A stretch of 64,000 nucleotides of DNA from Penelope pileata (Eukaryota > Chordata > Aves > Galliformes > Cracidae): the NCBI GenBank assembly GCA_013396635.1, contig WBMW01005741.1, positions 748,039-812,038 of the forward strand, written 5' to 3'. A program made the translations under genes and the position numbers. Shown one piece after another: positions 23,791 through 37,100 of this stretch. Under the pieces are notes generated by a model. The model saw only the letters and a program-made list of their open reading frames with translations. It made no database searches and was not told the DNA's origin. Position 1 is the first letter of the stretch; each line of letters begins with the position of its first letter.

Positions 23791-25380
23791 TGCTTTTTAA
23801 AGGAGTGCTGTCAATTCGCATTTGGCTGACAAATGTTTGTTTCGTTTGAAAAGCAAAAAGGAGGGGGGAAAAGTTTTGTTTCGCTGCCCCCCACCACCAC
23901 ACACGAGCAAAGAGCGACTAATTCCCCTTAAGTAGTTCACTTCGTAAAAGTTACAGTGCAAAGAGTGGTCTTAAAACTTGCTCCCCCGTCACCTTACGCC
24001 AAAATTGACTGGAGAGAAAAAGGAAAGCGGCTGCATCGATTTTCATTGTCCAAGCTGAGAGAGTGCAAGAAGCTAAGGGAGAGGGGAAAAGACAAAATGT
24101 GTCTGAGAATACTCTTCCTGACAGTAATCTGAGGAGCTGTTTGGGTATGAGTAAGGGGATGTGTTCCTTTAAAAAACATCGTTGCTTTTTAAGTGGCTAG
24201 TTCTGCTGTAAACAAATCTTGGAAAGCGCCTGTGGAATCAGATGTATTTCAATTAAAGAACTCAAAGGAAACAGTTTTTTACCTACAGCGGAGTATGGAA
24301 ATGAGGGTGGGAACATAAAGTGTTTCACAAAGCGAGATGTGAGCTCCTTTGAGCAAACGGGGAAGTAACAGCTGTGAAACGCTGCTAGCAGAAATTAGAT
24401 GTTGTGGCCAAAGGTTTCTTTCTCTCTTGGACTGTTTGCTAGGGCATAATTGTTCAGGTACAAACAATCAATCAATCTTCAAGCGCAAAGAAAGGGTCAC
24501 AGTGTCCATTTCATCAAACCAGAGCGGTACATTACTTATATGCCAGCTTAAATTGTCCACGGGAGGGAAGGATGTCAGAACGTCATGCCTGCCTTGGATT
24601 TGTTTTCTTGTAGACAATGATTTTTTAAATGTCTGGTTGCGGCGGCTGTAAGTGCGTCGTTCTGAAATGGGCAGTCATTGCCCACCAGGGAGGCCGAATT
24701 AAGGGTATTTTGGAACCTGCAGCGAGGTGCTGAGTAAGTCAGCTCTTGCTTTGCCAGGCGTCATTCAATAGCATATTTGCTTTCTTTTCACTTTATTTTT
24801 TTTATTTCCTATCAGATGCCTGGAAGGGAGGCTTGAGCGCAGCAGCCGCTGGTTGCTGTACCCGTGTAGGTACACGAGTTTGTGTATAAAGCTTGTGAAT
24901 TCTTACTGGCATCGGAAGAACTGCCCCTGACTCAGGTTACGTATGTGCATAAGTATTTACAGATCTAACTCACAGTAATCATTAAATTCAAATTAATGAG
25001 GCTTGTACAGGCTTTAATTTCTTTATGTGGTGCCCATATTTCTGCTGCTACTCTGTGCAGGCTAATTCATGAGCAGCTTAAGGACCTGTGTGCCGCCTTC
25101 ATCTTTCTGCTCCGGGTACATTTGGATTTCTGCCCGCTGATGCGGCGCTTCCTTGCCCTGCAAGCTTGCAGCCTGAGCAGTTCCCCATTTCTCTCAGGAA
25201 TCTTCCCTGGGTATGGGAATAAAACGATGCTCAGGCTGAAAAACCAAATGTCTGCGAGGCTTCCCAGAGCTCCTGTCAGGGACGGACAAGGGATGCACGG
25301 CTCTGCCGCATGATGTTCTCCGCTGCTGCAAAGGCAGTTGGGTCCCTTGTAATGATTATTATTATTTTTTTTTTTTAAAG

Positions 25381-25440
25381 ACTTCTTAATTGGCCACAAG
25401 CATTAATTTGAATTAATTTGAAAACAGCTATTAATATGAA
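25381..25440. promoter_or_regulatory. Cluster of homeodomain-type TAAT cores
   Basis: Within 60 bases there are several TAAT/ATTA cores, including TTAATTGG, CATTAATTTG, AATTAATTTG and TATTAATATG. Such clusters are typical of enhancers bound by homeodomain factors and of AT-rich conserved elements, but they also arise by chance in AT-rich DNA. Confidence 0.25.
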
Positions 25441-28400
25441 TAACTGGAAGATTAACAATGTTCAGAGAGGGATTCTTTTTTCTTTGGGGGAAGGCGGGTA
25501 CGTTTGCAGGAAAAAATGAAGTGGCTGGATTGTATTTTATATCGAATCCAGTGCAAACATGAGGTTTATGCAAATCACAAAAATACTAGGTTCCACATGT
25601 AATTGGGGCCAAAACTTTAACCTCTAGAAATAAAAAACACAGCCAAAGTAATGGAAAGACTAATCTCCTTTAGTACAGCATAGGATGAGTCTCGTGTTTT
25701 CTGTATGCAGCAATTTGCTACTTCCAGAGCAAGAGGAAAATGTTTTGATAATTTTCCATGTTCTAAGTGGAAGAGAGTCTGGTGTTAGGATATTTTGTCT
25801 TTTTCCAAAACCAGAAAAAATTCCCCCATTGTGTGATTTCAGCTTTCGGGAGGTTTTCCAGCTAGTGTTGGCTACCAGCGTATCAACTGCGCGTATGTTT
25901 GGTTTATTACCATTATAAATGCATTGGTGGTTTATGACTTTATGACTCGCACCTTATTTCTGCAACTGCTGCCTATGCATATGTTTTCTAAGAGATTTGA
26001 ATTCTGAGTCCTTTACAGAGAAGAAAAAACCCTCTTGGTCTTTTTTAGGGGGGAGTTGCTTTGTTTTTTTCTTCTGAAGTGAGAAGGCTGGCAAAGGTTC
26101 AGTCTGGCATTGCCTAACTCTTTGAATTATGGGCCCAAATTCTTCAAATTGCAATGAGGAGGAGGGAAGGGGGAAAAACAATCTTTTTAGCTTCAATACC
26201 AAACCCTGCAATTATGAGCTGAAGTTAGAGAAATGCATATGAAGAGTTATTTAAGTCAGAGCTTAGAGTGGAAAATGCTTACAACCTCAGCTATGGAGAG
26301 ACTCCAGCTTCTCCATGATAAAACCATAGTGGAAGCCCTCTGGAAGATTTTTGCCCTTCCAGATCTGCCATCTGCTCTTTTAGTTACCTGTGACCAACGC
26401 ATAGAGAATGAGGTAGGGAAAGGGTGTTGGAAATTGGAGGTCTTCATCCTCTGTTGATTAGGAGATGCAAACTTCTTTAAAATCTGCCTTTGAATTTTCC
26501 CTAAATCTTCCTACATAGGAACAAAGAGAAAGGAGGAGAACAGCTTTCCTGGCAGAAGACACTGAGGAGTCTTTAAAGGCAGAAAAGACGAAGTCCTTTT
26601 GGACCTAGTCCCTGTTAATGCTCTGCATGTGGCATCCTACTTCAGCTCCAAGGGAAGAGGTCTCTCTTGAGTGCTCCCAAACACGTATACATGTCATCTC
26701 TATGCTAGGACCCCTGTCCTAACATCTTGCGCTGATCTTTCCACTCTGGTGCCACGCTGTCCATGAGATCACCCAGTCACATTGATTGCACGCATTCTTA
26801 CCAGCCAGGAAATCCAGTGATGCGGAGGTGGGATGCTAAAGTGATCCTCCAGTTTGTACTGGGAGGCCGCGATGGAGGGAGGTGCCGGGAGCAGATGCAA
26901 GCAGAAGCTGCCTTTTTGCAGGGCAAAGGAAGGAGATTTGCAGCTTGCAGGTGGTGACTCTTTATCCTGGTGCACCTGAGGAGCTGTGCACTGTGAATGT
27001 GAGGGGCATGCAGTGTCCCTTCCTGCAGGCTGGTGTCCAGTGACAGGAGCAGAGGGGAGTGGGTGGTTTCGCTGCCCTCTGCTTGTCAGGAGACCCATGG
27101 CAGAGGGAATTCAGGTTCCCTGCAAAGAAAGCATTAGATGGCTCCACGTAACATTCTGCTTCCTCTAGCATCTGCATGTGGAAGTTAATTCTGTCCCCTT
27201 GCCTTCTCTATTGCTGTCTGTAGTAGACAAAGCACAAAATGGTACCTTGCTGCTGTGGGAGCAGTAGCGGCCCTGGGGGAAGGAGCTCTTCTCATGGTGC
27301 TCTGCCTTCAGCTGCCTGAGCTGCAGTGCTGGGGGGGCTGCCATCCGTCAGGGAAATTATGCTCTTTTGTTGCTATTTTAGTGTTGTTTTGTTTTTCTAA
27401 CTAATTGTATTTATTTTCTGTGGCCCCACGCTCACTTGCATTGTCGCAGCTGAAGAGATGCAAACAGTCCTCAGACAGGAGGACAAAGATAGTGGGAGAC
27501 TCTCACACTGATTTCACAGCACCAGAAAACCTGCATGGGAACCAAGGTCTTGGTTCTCTCGGTATGTCTGATGTTGGGAGCCTGGTAACTCAGCCACTGG
27601 TTCCTCATTTTATCAGGCATAAGCAAGGGAGAGGAGATTAAGGCGACAACAGCAGCTGTCAGAATGTAGCCTTTTTAGTGGTATATTGGAGAGGAAGTTT
27701 GGCCTGTGTCCGTCTCGACTGAGAACGCATCAGCGAATCCTGGGAAAGATGAAGGAATGAGCATGTGGCAGAGTCTGTTCCCCAGTTTGCTGTAAACCAT
27801 ATGTCTGCCTGTAGCATACACAAATACTGAGTAGGTGAATAGGTGACTCAGACGTTCAGTTGGCCAGATTTTATGATTACCGGCAGTACTCAGTCATGCA
27901 GGCTCTGCCAAATAACTTTCAGGCACTTAACACCTGTGGATGCTGTCCCTGTCAGCACGCCAGAACCGAACGCCATCTGAATAACAGCAGCTCCAGCCCC
28001 TTGATGTTGTCTGCGTGTCTTGCTGAGCCAAGCTTAATGCACACAGGAATTGTTTTACCTGCAAATGAAGCAGAGCCACTCTGCCTGGTGTTGCTGTGTG
28101 TTTTTGTACTGCACTACAGTGCGGGCAATGAGATAGAGACTGTTTCTCATTGAACTGCAGGTAACATTAATGCAATTAGCTGTGTTGGTATTTGGCCAGT
28201 GAAAATACAGCAACGTGCTTGGAAGCCAGAGAGTTAATGATGTTAAATCTTCATGAGCGGCCGAAGTCCGCCCTCTCCCCCTGCTTTCTTTTTGCCTGCC
28301 TTAATGCATAAGTTCCTACCTTTGAATTGTAGGTAATTAAGCTGGACTCCTCCGTGTTGAAATGTCACACTTACCACCTATAGGCTTCCTATCTCCAGCT

Positions 28401-30579
28401 TTAAAAGGAATTATTCTTCCTGCAGCTCCTGCTGCTCCTGTGTTCCACTCTTATTAACCTCATGGTCACAAAGAACAGACCCTCCTGTGTTTTCATTAGA
28501 TCTGCCTACTGAAGAGATGCAGCCAGGAACCAAAGGAAAATAAGCAGAGAAAAGAATCAACTTCTTTCACTTGCGAGGTGAGGACGGAGAAGCAATCCTT
28601 CCAGCTCTCATGGTCCCCTCTGACCCAGTCCTTCTGCTGCATCTGTCACTGCCGTGTTTTCCTACTTTGTCTCTCAGCGAGGAGGCAGTTGTAGGTACAC
28701 ATTGCTATCGTTCCACCTCATGCTCCAAAACTCCTGGTTTGATACTGTCATAGAACTGAAGAGTATTTTCATCCAGACAGGGACCCTGTGCTTGGAAGGG
28801 GTCTGCTGCGTAGCAGTATGCTTCTTTCGTGGATAGTTCTAGTTACAACCCAAGGGCACTCTGCGTGGTAACGCTGGAAAGCACGGACAGTGCGAGAGTC
28901 TGTGAGTGTGATGTTCTGGAGCTCAGTTAGAGAAACTTAAATCCATTTGAGCAAGAGAATCCATTGAAATGTAGTGCAGTACATCGTAAGACCCATTCAG
29001 ACCCTTTCACCCTTTGCAGCACTTGGCCAGCTCTCTGCCTACTCCACAGGATGCATGGATGTGCCGTGGTGAAGCTGAGGCAGTGCTGGATCCACAGTAG
29101 ATGCCAGCAGGAGGCTGATGAACAGCGGTGACTCAGTTTCCTCATTAGATATTCCAACTTGTGCAGTGACCGTACCTTCTGGGTATGGCACAGAGACTCC
29201 CAGTGTGGCCTTTTTGGTTTTGAAAAAAGATGTGTGTAAACAGAAGCTGGGTTTTGGGCCACTAGAATTTGCAGGCTTTTCGTGGTGACGCACAAAGAAG
29301 ATTGTCAGTTCATACATGCTAGCTCTATTGAATATTTAAGTCGTTACCAAATCGGAAGGAGTTGTTTGGTAGCTGCTTTGCCCACACCTAGAAACAATAG
29401 TTCAGGATGCAAGGTGATTTCAAAAAGTAGCAGTGCTCAAAGCATTCAGGAAAGAGCCTGTCTGCTGGTAGCTATGCAGCTGGAGGGACGGGCATCCTTT
29501 CCCCTGCTGAGGTCTGTGGCACACCTCATCCCTCTCCCAAGGGAGGTTGAACTACGTCTGGGTGGCTTTGGTGTGGAGCTCATTGCCACGATTGTTTCCC
29601 TTGCAGTTTGAGTCGGGAAAAATGCAGGTTTTCTGCGCTGGGCTAGGATGGCTGCAGGAGCTCCTCCCCTCTGCTCATAGCACTGCTGAGTGCTTGCAGT
29701 GGGTGTGCAGCTGCCCGGCTCTCCTCATGTGCTGGGGCCAGCTTGGTGGCTTGATCCTTCCCCAGCCTTCTCACGGGGCCAGTGGTGCACTGAGCGTGTA
29801 AGGCAGGGGCGTGAGGAGTGCTGTTTGGTTTCCTGCCTTCTGATGTTAAAAGCTTCTTCCCTAGAAAATGTTTTCCCTTCCCTCAGGGCTCTCTTCTCAT
29901 CAATCGAGAACAGGAGTTAGGCAGGCACACAGCTGATTTTTAGATCTTCATAATAAACAGTTAGCAAGGCTTTGGTATATACTGTGCTCTGGAGCCCTGG
30001 GATATGCAGAGGCACTGCTTTTCATCACCAATTCCGCAAGATAATGAAGTCTCAATTCTCCCTTACAGCAGTCTGAGGACATGCAATCTTTTCAGATTGC
30101 TTGGAGAGGCCAAGAGATGGAGGACACCAGCAGCAGGGTCCAACCACCAGGGCCATCCTGAGCCCCAGAAGCCTCTCCCTGATGATGAAGAAAGGGCTGC
30201 CACTCATCTTCCTCTGCCTTTCTCTACGTTATTGAGGAGTGTGAGGTGTTGTGGGTGTTGAATGGGATGAGGTCTAGAAGAAGGATGAGTTGGGGAAGGT
30301 CACATCCACACTACTGCAGTTCTGCTTTGCTTGACCTGGCTTCTCTGTGCTGTAGCACAAAAATTGCCTGAGGAGTTCCATGTTTTATGCTAAGATCGCT
30401 GAATATAAGGACGTGTAAATTGTTTCCTGACCCTCCAAGCTGTGAGATGAGCCTGCTACGGAAAGGATAAGGTATTTGCTTCTGTCCAAAGTGGGACTTT
30501 CGCTTGCTGGCACACTCTTGTCATAGGTAGGGAATAGTGCTAGCATTTCCTTACTCACTGTTTACATGTCTTAACGTAA

Positions 30580-31144
30580 ATGGAGTATTGTGTCCAGGTC
30601 TGGGGCCCCCAATACAGGAAAGACGTGGAGCTGTTGGAGAGGGTTCAGAGGAGGGCCACAAAGATGATCAGAGGGCTGGAGCACCTCCCCTACGAGGACA
30701 GGCTGAGGGAGCTGAGGTTGTTCAGCCTGGAGAAGAGAAGGCTGCGGGGGGACCCCATAGCGGCCTTCTGTTATTTAAAAGAAGATTATAAACAGGAGGG
30801 GAACCAACTTTTCAAAAGGGTAGACAGTGATAGGACAGGGGGGAATGGTTTTAAGTTAAGGAGGGAAGGTTTAGATTGGACATCAGGGGGAAGTTCTTTA
30901 CGAAGAGAGTGGTGAGGTGCTGGCACAGCTGCCCAGAGAGGTTGTGGGTGCCCCGACCCCGGAGGTGTCCTCATGTGCTGGGGCCAGCACACGAGACCAG
31001 GTTGGATGGTCTAGATCCTGGGCAACCTGATCCAGTACCAGATCTGGAGGTTGGTGGCCCTGCCTGCGGCAGGGGGGTTGGAACCTGATGATCCTTGGGG
31101 TCCCTTCCAACCCAGGCCGTTCTATGATTCTGTGATTCTGTGAC
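30580..31144 (+). mobile_element. CR1 LINE with open ORF2 C-terminal frame
   Basis: A plus-strand CR1 of about 565 bases. It opens with an in-frame 111-codon segment at 30580-30915 that reads EYCVQVWGPQYRKDVELLER and later RRATKMIRGLEHLPYEDRL and SDRTGGNGFKL. This is the C-terminal end of CR1 ORF2, downstream of RT. The 3' UTR follows with GGGGTTGGAACCTGATGATC and GGGGTCCCTTCCAACCC, and the end is three octamers of the ATTCTGTG type. It is 5'-truncated. The open frame shows a fairly young copy, but it lacks the endonuclease and RT domains and makes no enzyme. Confidence 0.96.
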
Positions 31145-34100
31145 TGTGGCTCCCCAGCCAGCTGTGACTTCACAGTCAGTGACGGGCTGTGGCCAAGAGA
31201 CCAAGTACATGTGGGATGAGAGCCTGTCCAGCGACCATCAGGGACCTGAGGAAGGAGGAGTTCAGTGGAAGGTTTGTTGTGGGCTGGTGGCTTTGCAGGG
31301 AAGTTTTACCAGTAATATTTTATGCAGTGAGAAGGAGACTGAGGGAGCAGTTGTGCAGATCTGAGGAGGGAGTTTGGTGATCAAGGTTTAGGAAGAGAGG
31401 CTGCTGGTTTTGTTAGAGAGTGAGACAACATGGATGAGGCTATTTTTAGGAACATCGTGTCCAGGCAAGTGGATGACAGTAGTACTTCAGAGCAGAAATT
31501 CTGATGCTGAAGTGCAAATGCTGCTGAGCTTGTGCTGCCAGCCTAATGAGCAGAGGAACATGATGAGCCAACTACAGTAAAATAGAGATTTAAATAGCAT
31601 GGAGCACAGGGGATTTGAATGGGAAAGAGGACATGTGCGGGAGTAGATTGCAGAAACAGTGCCTTCTTTTGGGGTAAGAAACCTGTACAGCATTCCCCAT
31701 AGAGGGCATCAGGGCCATGAACACGTGGAGGTGGAGGTAAGGAGTGAAGGTCATTCAGAGGTTTCTGTAGGGAAAGCTGATCCAAAGCCCCGTGCTTGCT
31801 CCATCTGAGAGTTACTGGATGGGGAAAGTGCCACTGTGGAGCTGGCATTGCTATCACCCAGTGGTTCCTGCGATAGGAGACCGTGGTCACTGTCGTGGCT
31901 GATGAACGAGCAGTCTTCCCTCACCAATGGGATGAATGTCAAGTGTTTTCTGCCAGCAAGGCTTTTGTCTGGCCTGTTCTATCTGCCAGATCTTTTGTCT
32001 GGCTCCATGCATGGGATTTGCAGTGCTGCTAACTGGGTTGGCATGGGGACGGGGTTAACTGAGCTGCTGGAACAGGTTGGTGGAGCCTCTTACTTTGGGT
32101 TGGGGTACCCCACGTAGACATAACACTAAACTGGCACCAGAACGAACCTCTTTAATCCAAAGCAAGAGCAGATGTGCACAGAGACATATCAAGTTTAGCA
32201 GACTGTTTTACAGAATGATTTTATTAAAACAGGTACAGTTTCTGTGTGCAGATTGGGCCAGAGCTAAAGCGGTTGTTAAAGTGACTGTAGTTAAACTCGT
32301 ATAAATTTGAGTGCAGACAGGCTTTTACAAATTCATTTGTGTGGATCAATCGTGCTGCCGATTCAACAGAAGCACTTTGCAGAGCACAGGAAATAAGTTA
32401 ATTTGCTGGATGTCATTCGCGGGCTGCTATTCCACAGGCTCACCTGATGGTCAAGGCCATATCCAGGCCCGTGGGGTGGGACAGTGCCATTAGTTACCGT
32501 TGTGGTGGCATGGGAGCCGTACCTCATCAGCCTTTCAGCATCACCCGCTCTCCCTGCTGAGCTGTTAGCCCTGTCCTGGCTGCATTACAGACTGATTCAG
32601 CTGGGAGCTCTGTCCTGGCTCTGACTGCTGGGGCATTGGGATGGCTCTGTTTCTTGGGGGTAAGATCCAAGGCTTTCAGTGGCTGGTATCATGCCCGACA
32701 TCTTTCTCAAGCTCAAAATAATACGGACTATTTCCGTACCGACTCCAAAATACCAACCCTTTCCTAAAGGAGGCTCCAGCGGGAGCGCGAACGAAGCCGT
32801 AGCTCATCTTTAATAATGCTACTTTTAAAAATAAATCATGTTTTATGGATCTAAACTTAGCCTCTCCAGATAAGTGAGTCCCGGGGCCGCCAGTGATTAA
32901 TATGCAGCGCTGGAGCGTGGCCCAGCGGGGCCCTGATTAATAGCGATGACATCATGACTTTTAAACATTCAGTTAATGCCGGCCCCGGTGACAAATGGGG
33001 ACGCGCGGCACCGCTTCCCATGGCATTTGCGTTGCCGATACGAGGGCTCAGAGTGCTGCCCCTTTGCCTCCTCAGCCCTGGGGATAGGGTGCAATGGGCT
33101 GGAATCTGTGGGGCTGGGAGCCATGCTCTGCTCTCCCTAAGCCTGTTTGTGTGGTTGCTGAGTCCTCCAAGGGAGAGGCAGGTACTGCGCCTTTCTCTGC
33201 CATCCTGCCATTCAGGGAGCTTGTTCAGGGGCCTGAGGCTACCTCCTGTTCCCTGCTGCAGTCCTCCCTGCAGCACGTGCCCCTGTTGGGTGTCAAGCCT
33301 GGAAAGCTCTGGCTAGATCTGTGTCTGGATATCATAGCTTGGGCCCTGCTCATACTTTCGGTTGCTGGAGCTTGAACTGGGCCAGTCCAGTGTGTGGAGA
33401 GCAATCTCATAGAGCAGGCTGCTAAAGCTTCAGCATCCTGCTGGGCGGGTTTCTCAACCTCCTGACATTTTGCAAAGATTTTTTTTTGCCTGATTTCCAC
33501 ATAAATTCTCCTCCACCATCCCACCAGTACCGGAGAGAGAAGGGTTGTTTGAAAAGCTCTGCCTGTGTGTTCAACTGGTAAAACCCTATAAATGCAGATT
33601 GCATTTTGGCATCCCAAAGCAGTCCCGGGAGGGCTCTTGACTGTTTGGATTTTATAATATGATTTGTCTTTTGCAGATCTCAGTGCCCCACTGGCATGAA
33701 GCTCAGGGACCAGATCTGTGACAAGCTCTGGGCTGGCAAACATCTCTGATAGACTCGCTGCTTGTGCCGGGTTAGGGGCTCTGCCAGGCACTGCCCCGTA
33801 GCCCCACAGCTGTTAAAGCTCCACAAAAAGCTGGTGGCTGGAGACTCTCGCATTGAAGTTATTTTCTGTCTGTTGCTGTCTCTTTGAATCTTCCTATATC
33901 AAACGGCGGCACTGCATTTTTAAGAGCCTTTATTGTGGAGTAGCTAGGTTGCTTTGGACTTGCTCGGTGTGTAGAGAGGCTTTTTTCTTCCCCAGCTCCT
34001 CCCTCTAAAACCTGAGAAATCTAAGTGTTACGCTGTGCAGTACAAAGCATATTTTACGATCTGAAAGGTCTGAGAATGTAAAAGTGTTATAAATATATAA

Positions 34101-37100
34101 CCTCAGAGCTACTGAGCATCAGCCAGGGAGATGTCCTCCCTTCCCTATGGTGTGACGGGGGGGTTGCAGACACGCTCCCTGTCACCGAGATCTTTGCTAT
34201 GTTCCCCCATCCATTCTGAAACACCTCGCCCTCGAAGCAAGCCCTCTCACCCCCTCTCTACTCAGTCTCACTCTTGGCGCTCCCACAGTCCTTGCCACCT
34301 TCAGCGTGTGCTCTTGGGGCAGTGATGAAGCGCACCTCGCAGTGAAGGCAGCGCGGATGGGATCAGGGGCATCTATTTTCGTGTCTCAGCCCTGGACTTG
34401 TGCATGCTCGGTTCCTCTGCGCTTCAGCTCGCTCCTCGTGTCAGGAACAAATTGGTATTTGTCATAAGCTCTTTTGATCCTTGAAGAAAATGAAGGGCCA
34501 TTTGATATTTTTAGAGTAATAATAATAATGGAGGAAAAGGGACATATTCAGGTAGCTGAGAACAGCAGGTATTTGTTTAGGAGTGTACTGTGGAATAATA
34601 GCAAAAAAGACCTTTAATCTCAGAATTTCAAGGTGCCTTGTACACTATAAACATTGATTCTCCTTCGTCTTGTTATTCCTTGTGGGCATTTTGCTGCTAT
34701 AAAATGAAGCAAGGAGCCCTGATGATCTTACAGCAAGAATAAACGAATATTAGAGAGAATCGGGGCTAAGTACAAGCGGGATTTGGGCGGCAAAAGCAAA
34801 TGGGGAGCAAGCTGGGAGTGGGTGGTTAATGCCCGTGCTATTTCACCCATGGGGATGTGCAGTCCGGATAAGTCAGTCTCATGGACACCTGTGAAAAAGA
34901 AATTTATGTTGCCCTGGGGAAGCTGAGTAGTGGGGCATGTAAATGAGACTGGTCACTCAATAAATTCCTCTTCCAGAAACGCAGCTTTTAACCTGACGGG
35001 GGGGTGAGTGCTGCTGGATAACGGAGGGGACAAGCAGCAGCCAGGGGAGTTTTCCTTTGGCTCCTGTAGTCAATGATTTCCTCCTAAAAGCCGAAGGAAG
35101 GGGGCTCCAGATCTGCCTCCCCAAGCAGGTGCCTGCTCTGTCACCTCTAAACTGATGGTGATATGCTTTTTTTTTTTTCTTTTTATCTTCCCCCATTTCT
35201 CTAAAGCAAGCACTGAAAACCAATTTAAGCTGTTCTGAAATTTTGGTTTCCTTTGTTTCTCTGTATTTCTGTTGGATTATGTCCCTGACATCATTGCCAA
35301 GAAGTTAAATAATACATCTAGAGATGGAAGAAACTGAATAATGCAGCTCTGCAGCTTATAGCTTTCCTAGTGCTGTGCCAGAGAGCTTTTTGAGTTGAAA
35401 ATTGTGACTGGCAGGCAAATTTAGACAAAAATGTTTGGGAAATTATTTTTTCTCTTTTCTTTTTTTATCTGATAAGAACCAAAACGTACTGCTGGAAACT
35501 GTAATATTCACAGCAAAATAACCATAGAGATTCAGAAAAAGTAAACACAGATAAGTAGGAAACCTGTTTGCTGAACAGCTGTCGGTAGCTGCAGACCATG
35601 GGATGTTTAAGGAGCACGGCTGTGCTGCTCCGTAGCTGGAGCTGGGCACAGCTGGTTCATCTGGAGCACCATGCGAGATCAAATGATAACAGGGACTGAG
35701 ACCATCTCTGGGTTGGCTGAGGACTTTGACCTACTGAAAGGAGTGGAAAGTGTTTCAGTGTTGGGTATGGTAGAGTTGGGGGCGCTCCACCTTGGACCCT
35801 GGATGCCTCGGGAACGTATTGGACCACCCGGATGTCTCAGTTATCTCTGTTCTCCTCTGTGGGTCTCCTCTGCTGCCTCCTCACGCTGTCTCCAAGCCTG
35901 GTCAGGAAGCTACTCCCTCTTGTCTATGGGAGGAGGAAGAGCTAATAAAGCCCCTCGAAAACAAGCTGAACAGAAACCCTCATGTTACGTCCGGGCCTTG
36001 CTGAGTAATAGCAATCAGCCTCTAACCACCCACTCCTTCCTCTGCTTATCCCCCTGGCTGTTTGTGACCTTCGCTCATTGTATCCCGCTGAATGCAGCTT
36101 GTATATTCCCGACACACAGGAGCTGCATCTTCATTCATTTGTGGTAAATGCCTGAGACACTTAGGGCACTTGAAATTAAATAATCAGCCGTGAAACAAAA
36201 GACCCCAAATGAGCACGCAGACACATTGTCTGTTTTATTTGCAGATAAGTTCCGTCTAAAAGCCAGCAATGCGTGATGCTCCTTGCTGCTTTTTTAGTTT
36301 AAAGCAGCTGTTGTGTACGCTACTTGGAGCCGTATCCTTGCACTCTGTGATGTAACAATAGCAGGAGGCAACAGGTGAGGAGCCCGGAGCTCTCCTGCTT
36401 TTATAGGTGAGGCTCTGGGGAGCTTCTGGGCTCTCTTCAAAGAGGTCTTACATCCAAGGAGAATCCCCTTTCTCCTTTCCTCTGTCGTGTTTTTGGGAAA
36501 AAGCCCCCGGAAGCTGCATTTGCCTTCCCTCCTGAAGAAGATCCGTGGGAGCAGCCTCATGCAGCACAAGTGGGGCATCTTCGGGAGGGAGCTGTGCAGC
36601 AGCACAGTGAGTCCCTCCCATTTCATGTCTTTTCCCAGGAGCAGATAGACGCGTTTGATTTAAAAGTTTGAAAAGACGGCATGTATTTTGTATTTGTACG
36701 CATGTACCTAAATCTCCCCTCTGATCGCTGTAAGCGGCTGCTAGGCGTGTGCAGCTGGAAGATAACGTGCTCATCTCCTCTGCCGAGGGCACATGAGCCC
36801 AGGTTATCTGCTTCTGGCACACTGCTTGCCGCCTCTCTGTCCCCTCCTCCTGGCTCCAGCCCATTCCATGTGAAACCTTGGACGGACAAACCCCTGGCTG
36901 CCATTTAGTCGGTAGTCCTGAGCCTGGGAGGGCTACCCACAGAGCAGGGGGATCCCACAGGATGACACTGGGCAGAGGGATTACCCCAGCAGGGTCTGAC
37001 GGTGCCCAGCAGTCCCAGAAAGAAGTCCTGCTTTGTGTGGAGCAGCTCAGGTTGCTGGTTACCTGCCACAGGCAGCTACAGCTTGTTCTTCTCTATCCTT

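Larger units (their letters stand above)
22853..30579. other. Long unique non-coding stretch, mixed GC-rich and AT-rich patches
   Basis: About 7.7 kb without a recognised repeat or host exon. It contains a GC-rich patch with two CACGTG boxes (23490-23790) and an AT-rich patch with dense TAAT cores (25381-25440). Further AT-rich sequence at 24720-25640 and 28160-28360 has the look of conserved non-coding elements. Open frames up to 135 codons exist but none has a recognisable domain. This is the largest repeat-poor block of the window. Confidence 0.55.

Noticed and set aside
29131..29155. Possible MIR on the plus strand (CTCAGTTTCCTCAT)
   Set aside because: Only 14 bases match, and the flanks do not follow the MIR order.
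30580..30915. 111-codon open frame as a host gene
   Set aside because: It is the C-terminal end of CR1 ORF2.
33225..33791. Open frame of 188 codons on the minus strand
   Set aside because: No recognisable domain, no splice or start context, and it is within the range expected by chance for GC-moderate DNA of this length.
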